Below, piece after piece: positions 35,511 through 45,495 of a stretch of 64,000 nucleotides of DNA; the first letter of the stretch is position 1; the number at the start of each line of letters is the position of its first letter. Both the position numbers and the translations under genes were made by a program. This stretch comes from Lentinus brumalis. Taxonomy: Eukaryota; Basidiomycota; Agaricomycetes; Polyporales; Polyporaceae. The notes below the pieces were generated by a model. That model made no database searches. It was not told where the DNA came from and saw only the letters and a program-made list of their open reading frames with translations. The DNA lies in the NCBI GenBank assembly GCA_001792895.1, contig MARA01000021.1, forward strand, positions 434,001 through 498,000. The letters are read 5' to 3'.

Positions 35511-36315
35511 CTAGCAACCTCGTTCACACCTCCGTCCCACGCACAAAGTCCGAGCAAGGAAACCCGCCCCGCACCATCTCGTTCTGGCCTTCACCGGGGG
35601 CAAAGGCTTGTCGCGTTGCGCAGAGCGCCTCTCGCGATTCCGTTGTATGGGCCACACCAGTGAACTGATGTACATAGCGTGTCTCCATGTAGGCGGACAC
35701 TCGCCGCCTTCGGGCGCCACCCGACGCAGGGAGTCCGTGCCGGTATCGCGGGCCACATCATCGGGCGACAGCCGCGCCATCTCGTCCGTGACGACAACGA
35801 ATCCAGACCCGCAGGCAGAGGTGGGGTTGGGTGACGAGACCGAAGGTGCACCGTCAACCTCGAGACTATCGATGGTGGTTGCACCAGAGCTAGGCGCGCT
35901 GCGGGAGCAAGCATGCACGGCGGAGAGGACTTCTCCGACGCTAAAGCGGATGCGTTCGACATCAAGATCCAAGCGATAGTGGGTGCCCAATGTTACAGGG
36001 GATGTGCTCGGAGGGGCATCACTCTCGTCGCTGTCGCCGGAACCACAGGTCGCACCGGACTCCGACCAAACCACGCTATTTCGCGTGTCATGCGCGGCAT
36101 CGTCTGAGGAGGTCAACCGTGGCCCACTAGCTAAAATCTGACAGAAGCTATACATGAGCGAGGCGGTAATAAGTAGTGTGGCCGGCGAGAAGACTTACCG
36201 AGTCAAGGGCCAAGCGCATGTCCGCGGGTAATGAACCCCGGGACGGTAGAGGCGGTGTCACGACGATCACCGGGATTTGGGATGTTTGGACGGGGTGCTC
36301 TGCGGGGACTGTCAT
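35511..36315 (-). CDS. Hypothetical protein, 247 residues
   Basis: Exon 1 (36199-36315) starts MTVPAEHPVQTSQIPVIVVT and ends ADMRLALDS at a perfect GTAAGT donor. The acceptor CTGTCAG joins exon 2 (35511-36137) in phase 0. The protein is acidic and serine/threonine-rich in the middle (SESGATCGSGDSDESDAPPS), with a moderately ordered block HYRLDLDVERIRFSVGEVLS and FVVVTDEMARLSPDDVARDT, and an arginine/cysteine-rich end that may really be read-through of a last intron. No signal peptide, membrane segment or known domain. Function unknown. Confidence 0.5.
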
Positions 36316-36964
36316 TCTGCGACGAGAGGACGATGAGAGATCGAGGTATGCTGGTGATACTACAGAGATGAGTGTCCGTGGAAGCTACTGCGTCCAGACA
36401 TCGCCGCCACGTTTATACAAGTCGCGTAACGTCAGTGTGGCCGAGCTCGACAACACGCTGGACCTTGCGTCGCATTGTGCCACCGAACTCGTGTCGTGGC
36501 TTGCTTTGTACTCAGCGCTTGCTCAACAGAGCACACACTTCTGCCTCGTGTTCACGCCGCCGTACGAACAAGGTGGCACAATTATTTGAGGACACGAGCG
36601 CGACGCACGACACGGAGGATTGGTGAATGGCACTGATATATGAAAGAGCGGCGTCAGTAAGGAACCCTGGTTCAGCCGTTCCAGAATACGTACTCGAATT
36701 GTCTCTACTCGATGCTGCAACATCGGTTGTATGTATGATGATCGAATGCTTGGGATGTACGATTAATTGAGGCTGTTAGAGGAGTCTCTTGCCTGCAGGG
36801 AGTCCGTCGTTGCAGGAGCGGCGATGGACCAGCGCAGGAAGGTAAAATGCTCCCGTACTTACTGCTTGAAGTCAATGTATAACTCCGCTCAACTCCGAAA
36901 GGGCAGATTGTTACGTTTTAACACCCTAGTTACGGGCGCTTCCTCTGTTCTGTCGTTAACTGTC
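36316..36964. other. Divergent intergenic region
   Basis: This lies between the start of the reverse hypothetical gene and the first cyclase gene. The frame of the cyclase is open upstream of its chosen ATG, but that part does not look like the family. No regulatory motif was identified. Confidence 0.4.
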
Positions 36965-37651
36965 ATGTCGACCAGATTCGTGGATCTAACGCACAGTCTC
37001 AACGGAGATACGCAAGTATATCCTGGGGATCCATGCTTCAGTTGTTGTCCGGCTCTAACGATTCCGAAAGATGGGATGAACGTACAGAGCATTTCGCTCG
37101 GTTCGCACACCGGGACGCATATCGACGCGCCGTATCATTTCGTCGAGAAAGGACTCACCGTAGACCAGATACCACTGTCGACGTTCCTCGGGAACGTGGT
37201 CGTCATCGATGTCACGGCCAAGGGACCTAAGGAGAAGATCGCATGGGCGGACATGTCGGCCCACGAAGACACTATCCGACACAAGGCCACACTCGAGCAC
37301 GGTGTCTTCGTCTTCCTCCGCACCGGTTGGTCAAAGTACTGGGGTACCGACAAGTACTACCATCATCCTTTCCTCGAGCGCGACGCTGCAAAGAAGCTCC
37401 TCGAGCTGGGCGTCAAGGCTATCGGTGTGGACAGCCTCAGCCCCGACGAGACGCGTTTGGACGGCGACACGCCCGATTTCGGTGTCCATGAGGTCGTCCT
37501 GGGCGCGGGGGCGATCCTAGCGGAGAATCTCACCCACCTGGACGCCCTCCAGCAGGGTGATTGGCTAGTGAGTCTTGCACCCTTGAAGCTAGATGGGTGC
37601 GATGGCTCGCCTGTACGTGCATTTGCATGGAGTACGCACGCCTCGCACTAA
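36965..37651 (+). CDS. Metal-dependent cyclase family protein (kynurenine-formamidase-like), copy 1
   Basis: Single-exon gene of 228 residues. The start at 36965 gives MSTRFVDLTHSLNGDTQVYP, the normal beginning of the cyclase family (Pfam Cyclase, PF04199). The metal-binding and catalytic motif HTGTHIDAPYHF is at about residues 46-57. It is followed by LGNVVVIDVTAKGP, EHGVFVFLRTGWSKYWG, LLELGVKAIGVDSLSPDE, DFGVHEVVLGAGAILAENLT and LAPLKLDGCDGSPVRAFAW, all in family order. Members hydrolyse N-formylkynurenine, isatin or related amides and lactams using a Zn or Mn ion. The substrate here is unknown. Likely cytosolic: no signal peptide. A second copy follows 348 bases downstream in the same direction. 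Confidence 0.88.
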   Translation: MSTRFVDLTHSLNGDTQVYPGDPCFSCCPALTIPKDGMNVQSISLGSHTGTHIDAPYHFVEKGLTVDQIPLSTFLGNVVVIDVTAKGPKEKIAWADMSAHEDTIRHKATLEHGVFVFLRTGWSKYWGTDKYYHHPFLERDAAKKLLELGVKAIGVDSLSPDETRLDGDTPDFGVHEVVLGAGAILAENLTHLDALQQGDWLVSLAPLKLDGCDGSPVRAFAWSTHASH

Positions 37652-37999
37652 AAAAAGTGAGTGCGCATCTTCTGGCAGAGAATATGCATCTGGAGCTAAC
37701 ACTGAACTCATGATAGGATGCGACGCGGTACACAGCTGTGACCCAAAATCCCTGTGTGCCCATCGCACATCCCTTCCGGATCTGCAAGCGATCGCGAACG
37801 TCCACCGCTAATACGTCAGAGGCGGCGTAACAGCGCCAGCACATTTGGAGTACTCTGAGCGCGCCGTTTCATTTCGGTCCGTGCGTCCCGTGTGCCGTCT
37901 CCCACCAGCTGGCATGGTACTTAAGTCAATGTGCCGCGCCCTGCACAGTGCATACCCGACCCCTCCTCGGAGCCCCGTACACACATTCCCTTCCCATCC

Positions 38000-38683
38000 A
38001 TGTCACCTGCCACCGTCATCGATCTCACTCACCCCCTCATTCCGGGCAAAGTTCCCGCCTGGCCGGGACATCCTTGCTACAACGCCTCGCTCAACTCCAG
38101 CCTTGCGAATGGAGAATTCGCGAACGTCCATGCCCTGACGATCGGAACGCACACTGGCACGCACCTCGACGCCCCATACCACTTCTTCATGGACGGCACG
38201 ACCGTCGACCGCCTAGACCTCACGCTACTCACGGCCGCATCGGCAGTGGTAGCGGACGTCCGTCACCGCGGCGCACATGAGCGCATAGCATGGGAAGACC
38301 TGTCGGCTGCGGCGGAAGAGGTCAGGCGACGCAAGGCGCGTGTACTCCTCCTGTGCACGGGGTGGTCGCGGCAGTGGACTCAGCCGGACTACAGCGACCA
38401 CCCGTGGCTAGACGCGGACGCGGCACGGAGGATCATGGAATTGGACGTCCGGGTCATTGGGGTCGACACCATGAGTCCGGACGAGGTTGCGCCTGGGAAG
38501 GATTGCGCTCATGTGCACCGGGTTGTGTTGGGAAGTGGTGGGATCATCGTGGAGAACCTCAAAGGGCTGGATGAGTTGGTGGACAGTGGGTGGAAGAACG
38601 TGACGGTCAGCTTGTTGCCTCTCAGGCTAGACGGCTGTGACGGGAGTCCTCTCCGTGCGGTGGCTTGGGATGGAACTCTGTAG
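38000..38683 (+). CDS. Metal-dependent cyclase family protein, copy 2
   Basis: Single-exon gene of 227 residues, tandem paralogue of the upstream cyclase. The start at 38000 gives MSPATVIDLTHPLIPGKVPA. The motif HTGTHLDAPYHFFMDG (about residues 50-65) keeps the metal-binding histidines and aspartate. Then ARVLLLCTGWSRQW, IMELDVRVIGVDTMSPDEVA, HVHRVVLGSGGIIVENLKGL and LLPLRLDGCDGSPLRAVAWD. Compared with copy 1 the region between the motif and TGW has diverged (RHRGAHERIAWEDLSAAAEE), so the two may differ in substrate. The 5' frame is open for 23 codons before the ATG but is not family-like. Confidence 0.88.
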   Translation: MSPATVIDLTHPLIPGKVPAWPGHPCYNASLNSSLANGEFANVHALTIGTHTGTHLDAPYHFFMDGTTVDRLDLTLLTAASAVVADVRHRGAHERIAWEDLSAAAEEVRRRKARVLLLCTGWSRQWTQPDYSDHPWLDADAARRIMELDVRVIGVDTMSPDEVAPGKDCAHVHRVVLGSGGIIVENLKGLDELVDSGWKNVTVSLLPLRLDGCDGSPLRAVAWDGTL

Positions 38684-39752
38684 CGACAAGTACGATAGCC
38701 ATGTCATCAGTGTCGTACATCGGCACGCTCTCATAGTCTTTCTAGAGGTCTGCTGTAACTGCATCAAGTAGTACTTCGGTCGCTTGGAGCCTTGGACGAA
38801 CGCTCGCAAGCAGTATGTTCGGATCAACCCGCCAGCAGAAGCAGGAGTATTAGATTCGCCACGCGCTAAACGCGAACTGTCACGGTGTCGACACGCGTCT
38901 CATCACGCGTGCCAGCGCGCGAAGGGGACCAGCGCCTTCGCTCTTTCTCTTGCACAACCATCCTGCTACCGCCATTGCACTTCGTATACCACCCATCCCA
39001 CCTGTTCTGTGGCTGCGGCAGATTTTTTGATACATCAAAGTCATAACCAGACCGCCTGACTGGGCCTCCGCGACGCGTTCAACTTCACCGTGGGCCGACT
39101 TCCGAAAGTTGAATCAGGAGTAGGGCATCGAAGCAGGGTGCTCCGACAAAACAACTTTACGAGCTCAACGAAGTCAGGTCTTTTGATTTGCTCTTTATCT
39201 GAGATAAACGTGAGTGGTCACACTCCCAAGATTTTCCTCCCATACGTCCATCGCGGTGCCTCTGCAACTCGCTCTCGCATGTCATGCCTTTTAAAGGCGA
39301 GAAGTAGACCGCGGAGAGCTGGGGAGTCCGTTAACGTGGTTCAGCTCTCTGTATGGCGCGATCCTAAGCTCTTTCTACCCTCCGCGATTTTCAATTCCCG
39401 TACGTGCCCTTCGCCTAGTAGTGCCTCCCCCACCACTCCTATCTGTCGCTCAATTTGCTGGTTTCCATCTCTTCCCGCCCTCGAGCATGCAGTTCAGCTC
39501 TCCCTCCGGCAATCGGGGCTCTTGTACGGTTGCAAAGGGCCGGATGTTCGTCCGGTTTGCCCGCCCTAACATGCTATCAAGCGTCGTCTCTCGAGTGCAT
39601 ACGACCAGCATGACCTTACTTTGCACCAAAGAATGCTATTCTTACTGACAGTTCTTTTTAGCTCGATCGCGACTCGGATATTGCCAGTGCGGCGACCACC
39701 ACTACGGACCCGGCTATAGCGGCTGTGAAACATACGCGATCTCCAATCCGCG
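38684..39752. other. Intergenic, no gene recognised
   Basis: Between the second cyclase and CHL1. Frames on both strands are short and not protein-like. The CHL1 promoter must lie in the last part. No TATA box seen. Confidence 0.45.
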
Positions 39753-42700
39753 ATGTCTCTTCGACTGCCTACTCCGACGGAATTCCCCGCGTTTCCCTTC
39801 AAGCCGTATGATATCCAGTCCGACCTGATGCGGCAGGTATATGATTCTATAGAGGACCATAAAGTGGCCATTATGGAAAGCCCTACAGGTACGGTGCGTG
39901 TCTTCATATACGACCCGCTCGATGGATCTCTGACTATGCACAGGGTAAAACGCTGAGCTTGTTATGCTCATCTCTCACCTGGCTCAAGGACGAGCAGTGC
40001 CGAGCACGAAACGGCAAGCTAAACCTCCCTGGAGCCTCAGACGGTGAGGCGCATGCAGCAACTATCTATTGTCACTGACATATTGCAACTCAGCGGCGCC
40101 CGACTGGGTCCTTGTCCAGACAATCGACCGCCGCCGCCGACAGCTTGAAGCAGAGGAGATCGAGTATGCTCAACGTCTGGCAGATGCCCGGAAACGTGAG
40201 GCGCAACTCAGGAGGCTCGCACGAGGACATGTACGCAAGAAGCCGGTGAGAAGAGAAACCCCCACCTTCTTGTCGCTCAACTCACCACCGTACAGAGATT
40301 GTCTCCCGACGACGATGCGATTGACGAGGGTGGCGACGAGGAGGCTGCTTTTCTGCCAGACGGGGACGCAGACGAGGAGACAAGCAACATCTCTCCAGCG
40401 GTCCTTGCACTTATGAGGAAGTGAGCGTCTCTCGCGCTCACTGCTTGACTGAAGGCTGACTCCCTCTCAAGGTTGCAACAGGGTCCCGCGTCCCAGGATA
40501 GCGAGAAGGAGCCTACGTGCACAAAAATCTACTATGCCTCTCGGACACACTCCCAGCTCTCCCAAGTCCTCCATGAACTGCACAAGCTCAAGATCAAGCT
40601 CAACGTAGCCCTCCCAGATGCAAGCGAAGCACACCAATCGAGAGCACCAGGCAAGCGCCCGGCGACCGTGATTGACGAAGACGAGAACGTGGAGGGAATT
40701 GGACCGCGAGCAGTCTCTCTTGGATCACGAAAGCAGTTGTGTATACACGAGCGGTTACGCGAGAAGGTCGGTGATCTCGATGAGGCTTGTCGACAGATGC
40801 TTGGAGGTATGTTCATTGCAGCTCCAATCCGTGACCCCGACTCAACGATATAATGCAGAGAAGGGGAAGAAACGATGTCCACACCTGCCTACCGTCGAAG
40901 AAGAGACACGGATGCTAGATCTACGTGACCAGATATTGGTATGCAGCTTTTGCGTCCCTCGGAGGATTTGAGGCTGATATTTTGCGTCGAAGGCTACACC
41001 TAAGGATGTCGAGGACTTGTTCCTCATTGGGCAGGCTGCGGACGTCTGCCCGTATTTCGGCTCGCGGCGAGCGATACCCCAAGCCCAGGTACGCATCTTG
41101 ACCTCATTGTTCGTCCTTCGAACCTAATGTACGACGTTCAGCTGGTACTACTGCCATACAATTTGCTGTTGCAGAAGACGGCCCGTGAAGTGCTAGGCAT
41201 CGACTTGACTAACCAAGTCGTCATCATTGACGAGGGACACAGTATGTATACACCCCTTGCGGAGTTTGACAGATGGCTCAAAGTCCGACAGACCTGACGT
41301 CTACCCTTCTGTCCCTATCGACTACTCGCCTGCCAATCCGCACCCTGCTCAACGCACGGCATCAGCTCTCCATCTACATGTCTCGCTTTCGGAACCGGCT
41401 GTCGACTATGCACTCCCTCCACCTCAAGCGCCTCATGAACCTCCTCGACGCGCTTGCGAAGTACGCTGAGGAGTGGCGCGATGAGCAGCTCAAGCCGAAG
41501 GCAGAGCAAGGGCGTCGAGGGCCTGACTTCGAAGTAATGACGAGCGGCGAACTCATGCAGAAACTCGGGCGGAGAGCGGAAGGCATCAACCTGCTCGAGG
41601 TAGAGAAGTATCTGCGCGAGAGCAAGGTGCGAAGTTTCTTTGTCATGCGGGGGGGCTCCGTTGACATGCATGAGTAGATTGCGCGGAAGATCTCGGGGTA
41701 CTCTGTTAAGGAACTCGAGAAGGCAGCTGGACAAGGTGCGTGCGCAAGCCTCGCTGACGGCCTCGCTCTGACGTCGTCGCAGATAAAGTCAAGCTTACGA
41801 AGATAGCGCGTCTGGCGAATACCACTCCGCCGCTGCATGCCGTCGAGAGCTTCATCATGGCGCTCACGACAGCCAGTGAAGGTGCGTAGCTCCACACTTT
41901 CGGAGGGGTAGAGACTGCGGTGTTGACGGCACGTTGGTCTCTATCCTAGACGGCCGCGTCACGTTCAGCATGGTGGATGGCCAGGTCGAAATCAAGTACC
42001 AGCACCTGAATCCCGCAACGCACTTCCAGGAAGTCATCGAGGTCGCAAGGTCGGTGATCCTTGCTGGAGGAACTATGTCGCCGGTACGCAGTTTCATTCC
42101 CCACGCTCCGCTGGCCCCTACTGACAAGGCGTGCAGATGTCCGATGTTGTGAACCAGCTGTTCTCCGGCCTCCCGAAGGAGCGGCTCGTGACGTTCTCGT
42201 GTGGGCACATCATCCCCGAGTCTAACCTGCAGACGCTCGTCATGCGGAAAGGGCCCCGCGGCGGAGAGCTTCAATTTAAGTTCCAGCAACGGGGCGACGA
42301 CGCTGTGGTGAGTCCGCTGCACCACCGCAGACTGGCAATCGCTGATGCGTAAAGTAGCTCGCGGAGCTTGGGCAGATATTGCTGAACTTTGCTAGCATCG
42401 TGCCGGCTGGTATGGTGGTGTTCGTCCCGTCTTACGGATTCCTCCACGCAGTCACGGAGAAATGGAAGACGGGAGGAGTCCTGGACAAGCTGAACGCGAA
42501 GAAGAAGGTACAGCGTGCCATATATACAGTCGGTCCCTCTCTGCTAACACTGTCTACCACAGGTCTTCTCTGAACCGCAGGACAGCACCCAGGTCGAAAC
42601 CGTCCTCCGGAATTATGCTGCAACGATCCGGAGCCCCTCTGAGCAGGAGGGGAAGAAGCGCGGCGCGCTTTTGTTCGCGGTTGTCGGCGCGAAGCTCTCC

Positions 42701-43168
42701 GAAGGCTTGAACTTCACGGACGACCTCGCGCGTGCGGTCATCATCGTGGGCCTACCATTCGCGAACCTGGGCTCGCCAGAGCTGAAAGAGCGCATGAGCT
42801 ACGTCAACCGGCTCGAGCAGCGGCGACTTGCTGCTGGCGGCACGCGACTGCCTGGCGCGAAGGATGCGGGGACGGAGCTGTACGAGAACATGTGCATGAA
42901 CGCTGTCAACCAGAGTATCGGTGAGTCGCCACGCTTGTGCCGAGGAGTGTTAGGCTGATGCGAGGGAACAGGACGGGCTATCCGGCATCGGGGTGACTGG
43001 GCGGCGCTCATTCTAGTTGACTGCCGCTATGCATCGCCGCGCATCCGCGAGAAGCTTCCGAAATGGATTGAGTCCGGGACGATCATCACGGAGACTTTTG
43101 GTCAGGCCATGAAGGAGCTGGGGAAGTTCTATCGAAATAAGAGGGAGGCAGTTCCGACGACAGGATGA
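39753..43168 (+). CDS. CHL1: CHL1/DDX11-type Fe-S DNA helicase, intact
   Basis: Superfamily 2 5'-3' DNA helicase of the XPD/FANCJ/CHL1 group, needed in the nucleus for sister-chromatid cohesion and DNA repair. Sixteen exons give 876 residues: 39753-39893, 39944-40043, 40094-40245, 40296-40420, 40472-40806, 40859-40938, 40993-41088, 41142-41241, 41292-41626, 41678-41735, 41783-41881, 41950-42083, 42137-42307, 42358-42507, 42563-42920, 42972-43168. Walker A is ESPTGTGKT (residues 42-50), split by intron 1. Motif Ia is KIYYASRTHSQLSQV. Four cysteines at 263, 279, 291 and 330 form the Fe-S site. The Walker B box is DEGHN (373-377). Later motifs are SVILAGGTMSP, LFAVVGAKLSEGLNF and QSIGRAIRHRGDWA (809 on). 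The N-terminus FPAFPFKPYDIQSDLM and an acidic insert after Walker A fit CHL1 better than XPD or FANCJ. No lesions seen. Confidence 0.92.
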
Positions 43169-43259
43169 CTACGATAGAGATAGAGCAAAAGCGGGGAATA
43201 CAGTAGGTGATATAGATGGATTGATATACGTAGCCCGTGCGAAGTGATGTCCTCCACTC

Positions 43260-45035
43260 CTACCAGGAGGAGGGGGTAGCTTGACCGGCGCGTGGATCCG
43301 TTCGTGGATACTTCTTCAGTAACTCCCTGGCACGCCGCCGTCCGATCTGCATCACCTCCAGATACTCCCTCACACTCTCCGGTATCTCGTCACGGTCAGA
43401 ACGATATGGGCTCCGGAAGCTTTGCCTGGGTGGAGGGTCGCGGAGGCGGACGTGAGGGAAGAGGCGATCGATGAACTCGGCTCCTCGAAGACAGTCACCC
43501 CTATCGCGTTCGAAGCCGACTAGCAGGACTTGCAGGGGGTGATTGACGAACGGCCAATCCTGCTGATCGGGAAGAGTCGATAGGTGTACCTCTGGCAAAG
43601 ACAGCTCCCGTAGCTGAGGACAGCGACGGGCAAATGCGATCAGAGACGACATGGTCGGTCGAGGGACCTTCTTCGAGGAGTGCACGTGGAAGATCTCCCG
43701 CTCGCTTGGTGGAATGTGCAGCTCGGTGAGTTTGGGCCAGGCTTCGATCATGCGCTCGAGGTCGGCGTCCGTGACTGCGGGAAGTCCGGTGAAGTCGAAG
43801 GTGGCCTTCTTGAGCTCCGAGCAGTTGAGCGAGTAGCGGATGATATCGAGAAGAGATTCTTTGTGCTGGGGCTCCTCTGTGAAACGCTCTTCCTTGAGCC
43901 GGAATTCGTGCTTGTATCTGAGGGTGAACTCTTCGATCGGAATATCTTCGCCTTCGTATTCGAAGGCCCCGATGCAGCGCACCACCAGGGCTGCGAGCTC
44001 TGCGGGCCAGCACTCTACCAATACCTCGAGCGTGAGGGACCGGACGGTGGGCGGATAGCATATGTTCACGACGAACGCCGACAGGTCTCCGGGAGCTCCG
44101 CGTACAGATAGACATGTGAGCGAAGGCCAGTCGGACTCGTCGAACAGTTCCAACTCGTATGGATCTTCATTCTCCGCTTCATCAAGTTCGATGATCGCAG
44201 AGAGTGTCTGCAAGCCGGGCAACTTGGCCAGACACTGGAGAATTTGGAGGTCGAGTACAGCATTGTCCGCCTCGAAGACCTGCAGCGCCTTGAAGTGGCC
44301 TAAGGGTTGAATAAAGGCGGGAGGAAGAGCGTTGTAGCCGTCGTCGTGGGTGACGTGGAGATCAGTGATTTGAGGGGCTATCTCCAATATACGACGGAGA
44401 GGGGCCGACACGGCATAGAAATCCTCCGTACGCACTTCCCTGCCGAAGAGGCTCTGTATACGCAAACTGCGCAAGGTTGAGGTGATGAACATCATCATGA
44501 CGGGGTCCAGAACGTGGATGGGCAAGGTAGATAGAGCCTCCAGCTTCGGCAGCAAGGGCTGATGGCCGCACCAGCGACACAGAATGCTCCAAGTGGACGG
44601 ATGTATTCGAGCCCATGTTCTCTGGTGCAGGACCCGGACACGGCTTGCGTACGCTTGGAAGCGGAGCCAGGCTTCGGCAGTGATATCGCCATGCAGCATC
44701 TGACGCAGTAAGCTCAGCACAGAGCCACATTGCCCTCTCAAAATGGTGTTACTTACGGACATGTCGCTGCCTCTGTAGCACGGTCGGAATTGGGACAATA
44801 GAATCAAAAGCAGTCGTACGTCATCCAGCTTCCGCCATAGGACTGCCAGTGCATGCTCTGAAAGAGCGCGCGAAGCCAGAGCGGTGGATAAGAGCGTGCC
44901 GCGCAGTTCCTTTCGAGTGTCCTTGTCGACACTCGAGAGCTTCTTTGTTGGTGAAGAGATCGGAGGCTCGAGATGATCAAAAATTGCGGAGAGTAATAGC
45001 GGAGAGTTTGCGACTCGAATCGAAGGCATCTGCAT
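43260..45035 (-). CDS. F-box/LRR-like protein, intact, with an in-frame intron
   Basis: Exons 44757-45035 and 43260-44699. The 57-base intron (GTAAGT ... GCGTCAG) is a multiple of three and has no stop, so the unspliced frame is also open. Spliced length is 572 residues, unspliced 591. F-box region: SPLLLSAIFDHLEPP, STALASRALSEHALAVLWRK, LDDVRLLLILL. Exon 2: DITAEAWLRFQAYASRVRVL, HPSTWSILCRWCGHQPLLPK, leucine-rich segments (STLRSLRIQSL, LGHFKALQVFEAD, LPGLQTLSAI, LTCLSVRGAPGDL), then MIEAWPKLTELHIPPSE, FARRCPQLRELSLPEVHLST and FIDRLFPHVRL. The intron sits at codon 93, the same spot as in relatives, so it is almost certainly real. It ends 92 bases past the CHL1 stop, converging with it. Confidence 0.82.
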   Translation of the reverse strand: MQMPSIRVANSPLLLSAIFDHLEPPISSPTKKLSSVDKDTRKELRGTLLSTALASRALSEHALAVLWRKLDDVRLLLILLSQFRPCYRGSDMSVSNTILRGQCGSVLSLLRQMLHGDITAEAWLRFQAYASRVRVLHQRTWARIHPSTWSILCRWCGHQPLLPKLEALSTLPIHVLDPVMMMFITSTLRSLRIQSLFGREVRTEDFYAVSAPLRRILEIAPQITDLHVTHDDGYNALPPAFIQPLGHFKALQVFEADNAVLDLQILQCLAKLPGLQTLSAIIELDEAENEDPYELELFDESDWPSLTCLSVRGAPGDLSAFVVNICYPPTVRSLTLEVLVECWPAELAALVVRCIGAFEYEGEDIPIEEFTLRYKHEFRLKEERFTEEPQHKESLLDIIRYSLNCSELKKATFDFTGLPAVTDADLERMIEAWPKLTELHIPPSEREIFHVHSSKKVPRPTMSSLIAFARRCPQLRELSLPEVHLSTLPDQQDWPFVNHPLQVLLVGFERDRGDCLRGAEFIDRLFPHVRLRDPPPRQSFRSPYRSDRDEIPESVREYLEVMQIGRRRARELLKKYPRTDPRAGQATPSSW

Positions 45036-45495
45036 GGTTGAGTAACGTCAGTATAGATCTTGACATTCCAAGCAGTTGACATCAGTACTGTGGTACTCGT
45101 CGCACTTGTGTGCTTCATCTTGCGCAAGTTTGATGATGGCGGTTAACATTCACGAAGCGCCAGCGCTTCCATGATGTGTGTTGCTTGCATACTTGTCGAT
45201 TCATCTCTTCGAGGTGCGCGAGTCAACGTCTGTCATTGTACGTAACTTGCGACATAAAAGGAGTCTCCACGTCTCATAAATGGTACCATATATGAGTTGC
45301 CTGCTGACGGCTGTGTATCAATACGGTGAAGAGTACTGTATCGTAGTTTTGTCCGTGTGTTGCGACCGTGCGTCACACTGTCAAGCTCGGGCTCTCAGAG
45401 CAGGAGCTCAGTGCGTTCTCACATTGATTTTCCACATCCCTCTCAAGACAGAATGGGTGGCCGCGCGGACTCACAGGAAGGTTCGCCGCCACTGT
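45036..45495. other. Intergenic between reverse F-box genes
   Basis: No gene seen. The stretch just before 45495 (CCCTCTCAAGACAGAATGGG, 45440-45459) recurs at 48608-48627 beside the truncated F-box copy, showing that the 3' flank was duplicated too. Confidence 0.55.

Noticed and set aside
36767..36964. N-terminal extension of the first cyclase
   Set aside because: The extension lacks an ATG at its left end and does not resemble the family. The ATG at 36965 gives the standard start.
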